Shown here: positions 48,195 through 59,148 of the stretch, piece by piece | How the letters are laid out: each line of letters begins with the position of its first letter | Position numbering within the stretch: the first letter of the stretch is position 1 | Position numbers and translations under genes: made by a program | Source of the DNA: Gordonia sp. X0973 | Lineage (GTDB): Bacteria; Actinomycetota; Actinomycetes; Mycobacteriales; Mycobacteriaceae | Assembly (NCBI RefSeq): GCF_013348785.1 | Contig: NZ_CP054691.1 | Location: 248,001-312,000, forward strand | Direction: 5' to 3' | Length of the DNA stretch: 64,000 nucleotides | Notes under the pieces: generated by a model | Seen by the model: the letters and a program-made list of their open reading frames with translations, nothing else | Database searches by the model: none | Told to the model about the DNA's origin: nothing

Positions 48195-48735
48195 GTCTGA
48201 CGCGGCTCGACATGCGCTCGTCGCCGACCTGGTCGCGACCGTCGAGTCGGGCATCATCGCCGTCGACGGACCGTCGGGATCGGGAAAGTCCACTTTCGCC
48301 GCGAGTCTGATGGCCGCCTTCGCCGACGCGGGTCGTGGTGCGGTGCTGGTCAGCACCGACGAGTTCGCGACGTGGGATGACCCGGTGGCCTGGTGGCCGG
48401 AGATGGTCGACGGGGTGCTCCGGCCGTTCCTCGCGGGGGAGCCGCTGCGCTACCGACCGCGAGTCTGGACCGGGGACCGTGCCGTGCCGGGAGCCGAGAT
48501 TTTGCGCGCTTGGCAGCCGGTGCTGGTCCTTGAGGGCGTGTCGTCGGCGCGGCGCTCGATCGCGCCGATCCTGACCCGCGCGCTATGGCTGGACGGTGGG
48601 ACGCCTGAGCAGCGGTTGGAGGCCGCCGTCGCGCGCGAGGGCGAGCATGCGCGAGGGCATCTCGTCGCGTGGCAGCGGTTCGAGGAAGGTTGGTTCGCGG
48701 TGGACCAGACCCGCGAGCGCTGTGAATCCGGCTAG
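48181..48735 (+). CDS. P-loop kinase-like protein (uridine kinase-like)
   Basis: The 184-residue protein has a Walker A loop [17 protein letters not shown] near residue 30 and an aspartate after the second strand ([14 protein letters not shown]), like uridine kinase and related small-molecule kinases. The substrate is unknown. GTG 48181 starts inside recR, so translation may be coupled. The M. tuberculosis gene in this place is an uncharacterised protein. It converges on gatD, 12 bases away. Confidence 0.8.
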   Translation: MRWPESDAARHALVADLVATVESGIIAVDGPSGSGKSTFAASLMAAFADAGRGAVLVSTDEFATWDDPVAWWPEMVDGVLRPFLAGEPLRYRPRVWTGDRAVPGAEILRAWQPVLVLEGVSSARRSIAPILTRALWLDGGTPEQRLEAAVAREGEHARGHLVAWQRFEEGWFAVDQTRERCESG

Positions 48736-48747
48736 CTGGGACGGGAG

Positions 48748-49464
48748 TCAGCGCGCGGCGGCCAACCGTTCCTTGCGGAGCTGGTCGACCTCGGGCAGGT
48801 TCAGCGGGGCCAATTCTTCGACGCCGAGCGCCCGTTTCAGTAGGTGGTCGGCCAACTCCGGATTGCGGGCCAGCAGCGGGCCGTGCATATAGGTGCCGAT
48901 CACGCTGCCCTGGACGATGCCCTCCACCTTTTCCGGCGTTCCGTTCCCCACCCCGTGGCGCACCTTGGCGAGGGGTTGCGCATCCGAGCCGAGCACGGTG
49001 ATCCCGCGATGGTTCTCGAAGCCGGACAGTGGCTGCGACAGGCCGGCCACCAGCGGATCGGTGACGAGTTCGCCGATGGCGCGCGCCGGACCGGGGGAGG
49101 TGGTCAGGTCGAACATGCCGATGCCGTCGACCTTCTCCCCGGCCGCGGTCTCATACCAGTGGCCGAGCACCTGGATGGCCGCGCAGATCGCCAGGACCGG
49201 GCGGCCCGCCTGAGCGGCGCGCTGCATCCCCGGGTGCTCGGTCAGGTGCCGGGTGGCCAGGCGCTGGGCGAAGTCCTCGGCGCCGCCGAGGGTGTAGACG
49301 TCCAGCGAGTCGGGCACGTCGTCGTCGAGGGTGATCTCGACGATCTCCGCCTCGATCCCGCACATCCGGGCGCGCTGGCGCAGGATCAGCGCGTTGCCGC
49401 CGTCGCCGTAGGTCCCCATCACGTCGGGGAGCACCAGGCCGATACGCAATACCGATTCACTCAT
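48748..49464 (-). CDS. gatD: Lipid II isoglutaminyl synthase, glutaminase subunit
   Basis: GatD releases ammonia from glutamine for MurT, which amidates the D-glutamate of lipid II. The 238-residue protein has the class I amidotransferase nucleophile in LAICAAIQVLGHWYE (Cys near residue 94) and the catalytic His in IGTYMHGPLLARNPE. GFENHRG is also typical. It overlaps murT by eight bases. The usual GG after the nucleophile cysteine is AA here, a small deviation. Confidence 0.93.
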   Translation of the reverse strand: MSESVLRIGLVLPDVMGTYGDGGNALILRQRARMCGIEAEIVEITLDDDVPDSLDVYTLGGAEDFAQRLATRHLTEHPGMQRAAQAGRPVLAICAAIQVLGHWYETAAGEKVDGIGMFDLTTSPGPARAIGELVTDPLVAGLSQPLSGFENHRGITVLGSDAQPLAKVRHGVGNGTPEKVEGIVQGSVIGTYMHGPLLARNPELADHLLKRALGVEELAPLNLPEVDQLRKERLAAAR

Positions 49465-50716
49465 TTCGCCTCCGCTCCAATGCCGTCCCGAGGTCGCGGA
49501 AGGCGGTGTAGTTCGCCAGCACCTCGACCCGCCCAGGCGGGCAGGCGGCGATAGCGGCCATCGGATCGGGGATCGTCGTGTGCTTCACGCCGGCGTACAG
49601 CAGCCGCACCCCGAGGTCGGCGCTGCGCTCACCGGACGCGATGACCTGCATCGATTCGAAGGCCTCGAAGCGCACATCCCACAGCCAGGAGAGGTCCTCG
49701 CCGTCGGGGACCTGTCCGTTGACCGCGATGACCAGGCCGGGGGCGTCCTGGTCGATCATCGACAGCGCCTCCTGCCAGCCGGCCGGGTTCTTCGCCAGCA
49801 GCGTCCGCACCGCGTGCTCGCCGACGGTGGTCACGCCGTAACGCCCGGCGATCTCGCCGACCGTCCCGACGGCGTTGGCGGCCTTCGCCGGGTCGGCGCC
49901 CATCGCCACCGCCGCGGCGATCGCCTGGGTCGCGTTGCCGCGGTTCGCCCGCCCGGGGACCGCGGGGGCCAGGGGAGCGCTGAACCCGTCCGGGCCGTAG
50001 ACGTTCTCCTCGTCGAACCACCAGTCCGGCGTCGGCCGGGCGAACCTCTCGTCGCCGGTGGAGCGCCACTGTCCGTCGGCGGATCGGATGATCGGCTCAC
50101 CGGTGCGCGGACAGCTCACCGAGTCGCCGACCCAGCTGGCCCCCGCGGCGACCCACACGACGTTGGGCGCGTCGAAGGCGGCCGAGGTGACCAGCACGTC
50201 GTCGCAGTTGGCGATGACCGTCATCTCTGGGTGCCGCGCGATGCCCTCGCGCAGTCGCCGCTCGATGATGTTGATCTCGCCGACGCGGTCGAGTTGGTCG
50301 CGCGAGAGGTTCAGCAGGATGAGCGCTTGGGGGTTCAGCGCGTCGGACACGTGCGGGACGTGCAGCTCGTCGACCTCGAGTGCGGCGAGCGGCTTGCCCC
50401 GGGTCAGCGACAGGGTCGCGATGATCCCGGCGTCCATGTTCGCGCCGTCGGCCTGCGTGGCGACGGGCGCCACGTCGGCCAGCGCCGCGGCCAGCATGCG
50501 CGTCGTCGTCGACTTCCCGTTGGTGCCGGTGACCAGCGCGGTGCGCCGACCGACGCCGAGCCGCGACATGATCGACGGGTCGACCTTGGCGGCGACCAAC
50601 CCGCCGATCATCGAACCCTTGCCGCGCCCGGCCGCGCGCGACGCCCAGCGGGCCGACGCGGCGGCGGCGAGCGCCAAGCGGGTGCGGGCGGGCAATCGGC
50701 CCTGCTCGTGCGACAT
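49457..50716 (-). CDS. murT: Lipid II isoglutaminyl synthase, Mur-ligase-like subunit with degenerate zinc ribbon
   Basis: MurT activates the D-Glu carboxyl of lipid II with ATP. The 419-residue protein has the Mur-ligase loop TGTNGKSTTTRML, NLSRDQLDRVGEI and NGNATQAIAA-like region (RGNATQAIAAAVAMG), and ends with the DUF1727 domain with DVRFEAFE. The ribbon insert near residue 200 normally has two CxxC pairs. Here it reads C202-PRT-G and S219-TG-D222, so only one cysteine is left. It forms an operon with gatD. Amidation of glutamate is important for mycobacterial peptidoglycan cross-linking. ATG 50716 was chosen. Confidence 0.92.
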   Translation of the reverse strand: MSHEQGRLPARTRLALAAAASARWASRAAGRGKGSMIGGLVAAKVDPSIMSRLGVGRRTALVTGTNGKSTTTRMLAAALADVAPVATQADGANMDAGIIATLSLTRGKPLAALEVDELHVPHVSDALNPQALILLNLSRDQLDRVGEINIIERRLREGIARHPEMTVIANCDDVLVTSAAFDAPNVVWVAAGASWVGDSVSCPRTGEPIIRSADGQWRSTGDERFARPTPDWWFDEENVYGPDGFSAPLAPAVPGRANRGNATQAIAAAVAMGADPAKAANAVGTVGEIAGRYGVTTVGEHAVRTLLAKNPAGWQEALSMIDQDAPGLVIAVNGQVPDGEDLSWLWDVRFEAFESMQVIASGERSADLGVRLLYAGVKHTTIPDPMAAIAACPPGRVEVLANYTAFRDLGTALERRRNE

Positions 50717-50781
50717 GCGATCGAGTTTCCCATATCGGCGCGCAGCGGAACCCGTGTGCTCCTGGGTAGGGTCATGCAACT

Positions 50782-51855
50782 GTGAGCCAATCCACGAATC
50801 CGCCGTTGCCCCTCGCCGTCCGCGCACAGCGCGCACTGTTGCGCGGAGTCGGGAAGATCCCGGCACCGGTCACCGCCCCGCTGCGCCGGATCGGGACCAA
50901 GAACTCCGCCGGGGACCGCATCGATCCGCTGGTGGCCGTGGTCGGGTTGGCCGCCGCCACCGTTCCGGCGCTGGACATGTACGACGAGGATCCGGCCGTG
51001 GCCCGGCGCAAGCTCGACATGGCGACGGCGATGACCGCGCCGGCCTTCCCGCCGTTCGAGGTCGACGAGGATCTGGTCATCGACGGTCCGGGCGGGCAGA
51101 TCCCGGCGACGCGGTACCGGGCCACCCGGGAGTCGCGCGGTCTCGTCGTGCTCTTCCACGGCGGCGGGTGGACGATCGGCAGCCGGGCCAGCCACGACTC
51201 GATGGCGCGTAACCTCGCCGTCGACGCCGGTGTCGACGTGCTCAGCGTCGAATACCGGTTGGCGCCGGAGAACCCCTTCCCCGCGGCCGTCGACGACGCG
51301 CTGGCCGCCTGGCACTACGCCGTCGACCACGCGGCGCAGTGGGGGCTGGACGTGCACAAGATCGCAGTCGCCGGCGACAGTGCGGGTGGCAACCTGGCCG
51401 CCGTCGTCGCCCAGCAGACGCGTACCGGCGAGCGAGGCGAATCACCGGTCGTGCCGGCCTATCAGCTGCTGATCTATCCGGCGGTCGACCTCGCCGGGCA
51501 CACCCCGTCGTATGACGAGTTCGCGACCGGTCGCTTCCTGACCCGCAGGCACATGGACTGGTTCGTCGACAGCTATGTGCCCGACGAGGCACAGCGGAAA
51601 GACCCGTTGGCCTCGCCGTTGCGGGCGCCGGATCTGTCCGGGTTGCCGCCGGCGCATATCGTCGTCGCCGGGTTCGACCCGCTGCGCGACGAGGGGTTGG
51701 CCTATGCCGACGCCCTCCGGGCCTCCGGGGTGCCGGTCACGGTCGACCGGGTCGGCCCGATGATCCACGGATTCTTCGGGCTGACCGCGTTGTCGCCGGT
51801 GGCGCGCGAGTCGGCACGCCGTGCTGCCGCGGCGGTCGCGCAGGCATTGGCCTGA
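50782..51855 (+). CDS. Alpha/beta-hydrolase of the hormone-sensitive-lipase family
   Basis: The 357-residue enzyme has the HSL oxyanion motif FHGGGWTIGS near residue 120, the nucleophile in VAGDSAGGNLAAV near residue 200, FDPLRDEG with the catalytic Asp, and IHGFFGL with the His. It hydrolyses a carboxyl ester, likely of a lipid; the substrate is unknown. It starts at GTG 50782, divergent from murT, 65 bp away. Confidence 0.9.
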   Translation: MSQSTNPPLPLAVRAQRALLRGVGKIPAPVTAPLRRIGTKNSAGDRIDPLVAVVGLAAATVPALDMYDEDPAVARRKLDMATAMTAPAFPPFEVDEDLVIDGPGGQIPATRYRATRESRGLVVLFHGGGWTIGSRASHDSMARNLAVDAGVDVLSVEYRLAPENPFPAAVDDALAAWHYAVDHAAQWGLDVHKIAVAGDSAGGNLAAVVAQQTRTGERGESPVVPAYQLLIYPAVDLAGHTPSYDEFATGRFLTRRHMDWFVDSYVPDEAQRKDPLASPLRAPDLSGLPPAHIVVAGFDPLRDEGLAYADALRASGVPVTVDRVGPMIHGFFGLTALSPVARESARRAAAAVAQALA

Positions 51856-51950
51856 TCGGTCATTTCGTACCGCGGGTTCTCGTCGTCGTCTTAGGGTTGG
51901 CTACCGGCGACGGCCGCGACGGCTGATCGAGCGCGCGAGAGGGCACAGCG

Positions 51951-53582
51951 ATGAGCGAGGGTGGACCGGCTCTGAATGCGGAGTCGATTTTCGACGAGGA
52001 CGACGAGGGCGGGTCGACGAGCGGTGTGATCCGCATAGCGTCAGTCGCGGCGCTGGGCGGCCTGCTGTTCGGTTACGACAGCGCGGTCATCAACGGGGCG
52101 GTCGATGCGGTCCAAGTCCGCTTCGGCATCGCCGCGGGCACCCTGGGTTTCGCGGTCGCCTCGGCGCTCCTCGGCGCGGCGGCCGGTGCGATGACCGCGG
52201 GACGGCTCGCCGACCGTTGGGGGCGCATCCGCGTCATGCAGGTGGCCGCGGTGCTGTTCCTGATCAGCGCCCTGGGCACGGGCTTCTCGCCCGACGTCTG
52301 GGTGCTGGTGCTCTTCCGCATCGTCGGCGGCGTGGCCATCGGCGTCGCGTCGGTGATCGCCCCGGCCTACATCGCCGAGACGTCGCCGGCGCGGATTCGC
52401 GGCCGACTCGGATCGTTGCAGCAGTTGGCGATCGTGCTCGGCATCTTCCTCTCGCTGCTGGTCGACTACCTGTTCGTGGCCCTGGTGCCGCAGCGGACCA
52501 TCGACGCGTCGGAGGCCGGCACCGATGCCGACAACCTCGCGGCGGCGACCCGGCTCGCCACCGAGAAGGGGATACCGGGACCGGGTCTCGGCGCGACGGC
52601 CGAGCACGTCCGCACCTTCCTCGCCGAGCACGGCGGCAAGGCCGCCGCATACCAACCGCACGCGGTGCTGCAACTGGGCCCGCTCGAGGCCTGGCAGTGG
52701 ATGTTCCTGGCGATGGCGGTGCCGGCGCTGGTGTACGGGCTGCTGACGTTCACCATCCCGGAGTCGCCGCGCTTCCTCATCTCCCAGCACCGCATCCCGG
52801 AGGCGCGCAAGGTCCTCGAGAAGTTACTCGGCGAGAAGAACCTCGAGGTCACTATCGACCGGATCCGGCACTCGCTGAAATCGGAGACCAAGCCCAAGTG
52901 GAGCGACCTGCGGCGTCCGGGTAAGGGTGGCGTGTACCCGGTGGTCTGGATCGGGTTGGCGCTGTCGGTCTTCCAGCAGGCCGTCGGCATCAACGTGATC
53001 TTCTACTACTCCAACATCCTGTGGCAGGCCGTCGGTTTCAAGGAGAGCCAGTCGTTCCAGATCAGCGTCTTCACCTCGATCGTCAACGTGCTCGTCACCA
53101 TCGTCGCCATCTCGCTGGTGGACCGCATCGGCCGTAGGCCGCTGCTGCTCATCGGCTCGAGCGGGATGTTCGTCAGCCTGGGCACGATGGCCGTCTGCTT
53201 CGCCCTGGCGAAGGTCGTCGACGACAAGCCGGTATTGGAGGGAGCGACCGGTCCGATCGCGCTGGTGGCCGCGAACCTGTTCGTCATCTTCTTCGGCGTC
53301 AGCTGGGGCCCGGTGGTCTGGGTGCTGCTCGGCGAGATGTTCCCCAACCGGTTCCGGGCGGCGGCGCTCTCGGTGGCCGCGGCCGGCCAGTGGGCGGCGA
53401 ACTGGGCCATCACGGTCTCCTTCCCGCCGCTGAAGGACATCTCCCTGGGCCTGGCATACGGGATCTACACGGCCTTCGCGTTCGCGTCGTTCTGGTTTGT
53501 CTACAAGTTCGTCTACGAGACGAAGGGGAAGACGTTGGAGGAGATGGACGAACTCGCCGGGCTGGCCCCGGTCGACGAGTAG
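51951..53582 (+). CDS. MFS sugar:proton symporter
   Basis: The 543-residue membrane protein has the sugar-porter signatures GYDSAVINGAV, GRLADRWGRIRVM, PESPRFLIS and DRIGRRPLLLIG, plus QQAVGINVIFYYS for sugar binding. An insert of about 65 residues, rich in Ala/Gly (TIDASEAGTDADN onward), lies between membrane segments 5 and 6 and is longer than usual. The sugar is unknown. ATG 51951 has GCACAGCG before it but no strong ribosome site. Confidence 0.9.
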   Translation: MSEGGPALNAESIFDEDDEGGSTSGVIRIASVAALGGLLFGYDSAVINGAVDAVQVRFGIAAGTLGFAVASALLGAAAGAMTAGRLADRWGRIRVMQVAAVLFLISALGTGFSPDVWVLVLFRIVGGVAIGVASVIAPAYIAETSPARIRGRLGSLQQLAIVLGIFLSLLVDYLFVALVPQRTIDASEAGTDADNLAAATRLATEKGIPGPGLGATAEHVRTFLAEHGGKAAAYQPHAVLQLGPLEAWQWMFLAMAVPALVYGLLTFTIPESPRFLISQHRIPEARKVLEKLLGEKNLEVTIDRIRHSLKSETKPKWSDLRRPGKGGVYPVVWIGLALSVFQQAVGINVIFYYSNILWQAVGFKESQSFQISVFTSIVNVLVTIVAISLVDRIGRRPLLLIGSSGMFVSLGTMAVCFALAKVVDDKPVLEGATGPIALVAANLFVIFFGVSWGPVVWVLLGEMFPNRFRAAALSVAAAGQWAANWAITVSFPPLKDISLGLAYGIYTAFAFASFWFVYKFVYETKGKTLEEMDELAGLAPVDE

Positions 53583-53598
53583 CCGCCTTCGATCGCGA

Positions 53599-55452
<1,854 letters not shown>

Positions 55453-55480
55453 TCAATCTCCGTGAGGTGGTGTGGAAGAT

Positions 55481-55518
55481 GACCGGCGCGTCGAAAGGCC
55501 CGCGACGGAGGGCCGGTC
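55481..55518 (-). promoter_or_regulatory. Attenuator-like hairpin before leuA
   Basis: On the minus strand GACCGG (55518-55513) pairs with CCGGTC (55486-55481), and within it GGCCC...GGGCC is followed by TTTCGA. It lies just after the leader peptide stop and 35 bases before leuA. Two alternative stems fit a ribosome-stalling attenuator; no folding was computed. Confidence 0.5.
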
Positions 55519-55520
55519 GA

Positions 55521-55562
55521 TCAGACCCCGCCGCGGCAACCGAGGAGGAGTGCGCGCTGCAT
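55521..55562 (-). CDS. leuL: Leucine leader peptide of leuA
   Basis: A 13-codon frame reads MQRALLLGCRGGV, then TGA. Three leucine codons stand in a row (all CTC). It lies 74 bases upstream of leuA on the same strand. Ribosome stalling at the leucine codons when charged tRNA-Leu is low would control the following hairpin. The arrangement is known for leucine genes in Actinobacteria. TTGTCT and TACCTT, 18 bases apart upstream, are possible promoter boxes. Confidence 0.72.
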   Translation of the reverse strand: MQRALLLGCRGGV

Positions 55563-55627
55563 GATTCCAAAGGTACCTGCAGGGCCGTTCAAAAGACAAT
55601 GCCGTATCCCGCGGATTCCGACGACGA

Positions 55628-55657
55628 GGGGCGCCGCCCGTCGCCGGGCGGCGCCCC
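55628..55657 (-). terminator. GC-rich hairpin after the MFS efflux gene
   Basis: GGGGCGCCGCCC (55628-55639) pairs perfectly with GGGCGGCGCCCC (55646-55657), with a six-base loop. It lies 16 bases after the efflux gene stop and before leuL. No U-run follows. Confidence 0.65.
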
Positions 55658-55673
55658 TAACCGGTGGTGCGGC

Positions 55674-57092
55674 CTAGGTGGTGCGGGGCATGGCCCGTGC
55701 GATGACGATGCCCACGGCGAGCAGGCCGACCATGATCGCCAGTGCGGCACCGTAGCCGGCGTGCAGTCCGCTGCTCGCCCCGAGCGTGCTGTAGACGGTG
55801 CCGATGATCCCGGCGCCCACCGCGATCGACGTCGCCTGCACGGTGTTGAACACCCCGGAGGCCGCGCCGGCGAGTTGGACCGGGACGTCATTGAGGACGA
55901 GCAGTCCCGCGGATCCGACGATCGCGCCGAAGCCGAGTCCGGCGACGATCAGCGCCACCGTTAGCCAGACGGCGGGATGGGCCGACGATACGGCAGTCCA
56001 CATCAGGACGATCCCGGCGATGAGTACGGTCGCGCCGATCTGCAGGACCCGTCGGCCCAAGCGGGGGGCGAGAACCGCGGCGGCCAATCCGGCGCTGACC
56101 GGGACGGCCAGCGAGAACGGGATCCACATCAGCCCGGTGTGCAGGACCGACCATCCCAGTGCCAGTTGGACGTGCAACGACTGGACCAAGAAGAAGCCGC
56201 CGGTCGGGATGCTCAGCGCGGCGAATGTGGCGACGCCGGTGGTGAAGGAGCGGGTCGAGAAGAGGGCTGGCGGCACCATCGGTTCGATTCCGGAGCGCGC
56301 CGCAGCGACCTGCTGGCGGGCGAAGGCGACGAGTCCCACGAGGCCGAGCGTGATCAGCAGGAACCCCCACGTCGGCCACCCGTTCTCCGGGCCCAGGGTG
56401 ATCGGCAGCATGATCGAGCCCAACGATCCGCCGAGCAACGTCGCCGAGCCGAGCGAGATGGGCGCGGGGTTTTCACTGCGGCTCTCCGGGATGAACAGCA
56501 GGGCGCAGATGACCGCGATTGCCGCGAGTGGAACGTTGATCAGGAACACCGGGCGCCAGGACAGTCCGAACCAGTCGCCGCTGGTGATGACCGCGCCGAG
56601 GACGGGGCCGGTGACGGCGGCGAGGCCGATGACGGAGGTGAACATCCCCATCGCCCGGCCGCGCTCGGCGGGGGCGTAGAGCACCTGGATGCTGGTCAGC
56701 ACCTGCGGGACCATCAAGGCGGCGGCTGCGCCCTGGATCAGTCGGAATGCGACGAGTTCACCCGGGCCGCCGGCCAGCCCGCAGGCCAGCGACGCCGTGC
56801 CGAAGGCGATCAGACCGAGGACGAACAGACGGCGGCGGCCGAACCGGTCGCCCAGCCGCGCGCCGAGGATCAGGCCGGCGGCGTACGCCAGCGGGTACCC
56901 GGCGACGACCCACTGCAGCGAGGCGGCGCTCATTCCCAAGTCGCGGCGCATGGTTTCCAACGCGACGTTGACCACGGTCCCGTCCATGAGCTCCATGAAG
57001 GAGGCGGCGAGCAGGCACAGGAGAGCGATGGACCGTGCGCGGCCCGCGCCGCGCGGCGGCGCGTCGTTGGTTGAGGTGGTTGTCAGGGTCAT
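55674..57092 (-). CDS. MFS drug efflux transporter (DHA2, EmrB/QacA type)
   Basis: The 472-residue protein has about 14 membrane segments with the motif LGARLGDRFGRRRLFVLG and the motif C-like GLAAVTGPVLGAVI; FMELMDGTVVNVAL is the first-helix motif D. Such pumps export drugs with protons. It is divergent from a WYL-type regulator with a palindromic operator between them, so induction by the regulator's ligand is expected. The substrate is unknown. Confidence 0.9.
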   Translation of the reverse strand: MTLTTTSTNDAPPRGAGRARSIALLCLLAASFMELMDGTVVNVALETMRRDLGMSAASLQWVVAGYPLAYAAGLILGARLGDRFGRRRLFVLGLIAFGTASLACGLAGGPGELVAFRLIQGAAAALMVPQVLTSIQVLYAPAERGRAMGMFTSVIGLAAVTGPVLGAVITSGDWFGLSWRPVFLINVPLAAIAVICALLFIPESRSENPAPISLGSATLLGGSLGSIMLPITLGPENGWPTWGFLLITLGLVGLVAFARQQVAAARSGIEPMVPPALFSTRSFTTGVATFAALSIPTGGFFLVQSLHVQLALGWSVLHTGLMWIPFSLAVPVSAGLAAAVLAPRLGRRVLQIGATVLIAGIVLMWTAVSSAHPAVWLTVALIVAGLGFGAIVGSAGLLVLNDVPVQLAGAASGVFNTVQATSIAVGAGIIGTVYSTLGASSGLHAGYGAALAIMVGLLAVGIVIARAMPRTT

Positions 57093-57150
57093 GGGAGGGC
57101 TCCTCTCAAGGTGGGTAGCCCTGACGCTAGAAGCGCTTCCGGACGGATTT

Positions 57151-57190
57151 TGTCCGCAATGAAAATGGTATATGCGGACAGTATTTGTCC
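57151..57190. promoter_or_regulatory. Operator repeats between MFS efflux and WYL regulator genes
   Basis: TGTCCGCA (57151-57158) is repeated as its exact complement TGCGGACA (57173-57180), and TGTCC occurs again at 57186-57190, giving GGACA-GTATT-TGTCC. These three half-sites lie in the 121 bp between the divergent genes, an A/T-rich part of the window. They are the probable binding site of the regulator. Confidence 0.6.
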
Positions 57191-57213
57191 TCTATATGAG
57201 TCACCATAGATCC

Positions 57214-58179
57214 ATGGCAGATCCGACCACCCGAACCCTCAAACTGCTGGCGCTGCTGCAGGCACACCGGCTCTGGGGTGCGGCCGAACTGGCCGACCGC
57301 CTGTCGACCACCGAGCGCACAGTGCGTCGTGACGTCGATCGGCTCCGTGAACTCGGCTACCCGGTGCAGGCGATTCGGGGCAACGGAGGCGGCTACCAAC
57401 TGGCCGCCGGCGCTTCGATGCCACCCCTGGTCGTCGACGAGGAGGAGGCGGTGGCGATTGTCGCGGCCTTGCGGGGCGCGGCCTCGGGGTCGGCGGCGGG
57501 CCTGGCCGAGGCGTCGGTGCGCGCGCTGGCGAAGGTCACCCAGGTGCTTCCGCCGAAACTGCGACGTCGGGCTGATGCGCTAGCCGCGATGAGCGTTGCC
57601 GAAAGCGGGTATGCGGCACCCCAGTTGGAAGCGGAGTGGTTGACGACGGTGGCGCTGGCCTGTCGCGACACCGTCGAGTTGACGTTCGACTATGAGCCGC
57701 GCGCCGGTCGGGCGGCGGGTGGCCGGCGGGTCGAGCCGCTCCGGCTGGTGCCCGTGGCGCGGCGGTGGTACCTGCTGGCCTACGACCTCGATCGCGGCGA
57801 CTGGCGCACCTTCCGCGTGGACCGGTTGAGCAATCCGAAACCTGGCAGGCGGGTGTTCCGGCCCCGAGCGGTGCCCGGCGGCGACCCGGCCGCGTACGTC
57901 CGCGAGAGCCTGCGGGCCGCACACGAGTCCCACGAGGTGCGTGTCCTGGTCCACGCCCCGCCGGAACGGGTGCGGGAATCTATCGGCCGGTGGGCGCAGG
58001 TCGAGCCGACCCCGGACGGCGCACTGGTTACGATGCGCGTGGAAGACGTCCGGTGGGTCGCGCTGGCCGTCGGCGGGCTCGATGCCGACTACGAGTTCGT
58101 CGCGATCCCGCCCGATCTGCTGCGTTCCATCCGGGGCCGCAACGCGCGCGAGGCCCGAGCGCTCTACCTCGCCGAGTAG
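57214..58179 (+). CDS. HTH/WYL-domain transcriptional regulator (YafY/DeoR-like)
   Basis: The 321-residue protein has an N-terminal winged helix (residues 5-60, LADRLSTTERTVRRDVDRLRELG), then a WYL domain from about residue 145, with RRWYLLAYDLDRGDWRTFRVDRLS. WYL domains bind ligands or nucleic acids and are common in regulators of stress and drug genes. ATG 57214 was chosen, because an upstream in-frame ATG lies within the operator. Its last 16 bases overlap the end of the broken methyltransferase gene. Confidence 0.88.
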   Translation: MADPTTRTLKLLALLQAHRLWGAAELADRLSTTERTVRRDVDRLRELGYPVQAIRGNGGGYQLAAGASMPPLVVDEEEAVAIVAALRGAASGSAAGLAEASVRALAKVTQVLPPKLRRRADALAAMSVAESGYAAPQLEAEWLTTVALACRDTVELTFDYEPRAGRAAGGRRVEPLRLVPVARRWYLLAYDLDRGDWRTFRVDRLSNPKPGRRVFRPRAVPGGDPAAYVRESLRAAHESHEVRVLVHAPPERVRESIGRWAQVEPTPDGALVTMRVEDVRWVALAVGGLDADYEFVAIPPDLLRSIRGRNAREARALYLAE

Positions 58180-58928
58180 TCGCGGTTCGGTGTGCAGCGC
58201 AGGACCAGGGCGTCGTTGCGCGCGGTCACCCCGTCGGGTCCGATCTGTTCGATCAGCGCGGCCCGCAGCGTTGCCGCTTCGTCGGGCGGGAGGATGATCA
58301 GCCGCGAATAGGTGAACAGTTGGCCCACGTATTCGTCGGTGGTGTACTCGACCGTCTCGGGGAACTCGTGTCGTCAGATCGCGAAACCCGCGTCGACGAT
58401 CTGGTCCCGGATGCGCTCGGCCCCGGCGACCATGTCGGTGCGGTTGCCCGGGAAGACGGTCGAGTTGATCGCGGTGAGTGCCTCGGTGGTCGGTCGGATG
58501 GGCTTCACCCGGTTCCAAGTGAGGATGAGCGCACCGCCCGGAGCGAGGATGGTGCGCACCTTGGGTAGTGCCCGCTGCGGATCGACCCAGTGGAAGGACT
58601 GGCCGAAGGTCACCAGATCGAACCGTCGTCCCGCGTCCTCCCACTCCTCGAATGTCGATTCCTCGACGGTGATGCCGTGGTCGCGCGCGACTCGGGCCAT
58701 CCGCGGATCGGGTTCGACGGCGAGCACGTCGGCACCGGCCTCGGCGAGTTGCCGCGCCAGGATGCCGGTCCCGGAGCCGACGTCGAGCACCCGGATTCCG
58801 GGTGCGGCGGCGAGATAGCCGACCAGTTCCGACGGGTAGCGCGGCCGCAGCGCGTCGTAGGCGAGAGCGCGGGAGCCGAAGGAGTCGGCGCGTTGACGAT
58901 CGAGGTGGCTGGGGAGTTCTGCGGTCAT
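58164..58928 (-). pseudogene. Class I SAM methyltransferase interrupted by an in-frame TGA
   Basis: The open part (58374-58928) encodes 184 residues with the SAM loop VLDVGSGTGILARQLAEAG, EPDPRMARVAR and FGQSFHWVDPQRAL, typical of a small-molecule methyltransferase. It stops at TGA 58374-58376, but the same frame continues 69 more codons to a TAG at 58164, reading HEFPETVEYTTDEYVGQLF and ALVLRCTPNRDYSAR, a normal C-terminus for the family. The whole is 254 residues. A single C-to-T change (CGA to TGA) would explain it. The truncated protein could be partly active, or the stop could be read through. Confidence 0.72.
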
Positions 58929-59148
58929 GATTCGAGCATGCTGTCGTCGGCGCGGGCTGTCGACACGATTTGGCGGCCGGGGCCCCGGCGAACCGGGACG
59001 AGTCGGGCATCCGACGTGTGAGATTGCCCTTCTCAGTCTGGTCTGCGGCTGCTCTCAGTGAACTATGAGAATTCCGGACGACTGTGACGGCGCAGGCATG
59101 TTGACCGGTTTGACACGCCTCGACGCCCTACCGTCGAAAGGACAATCA

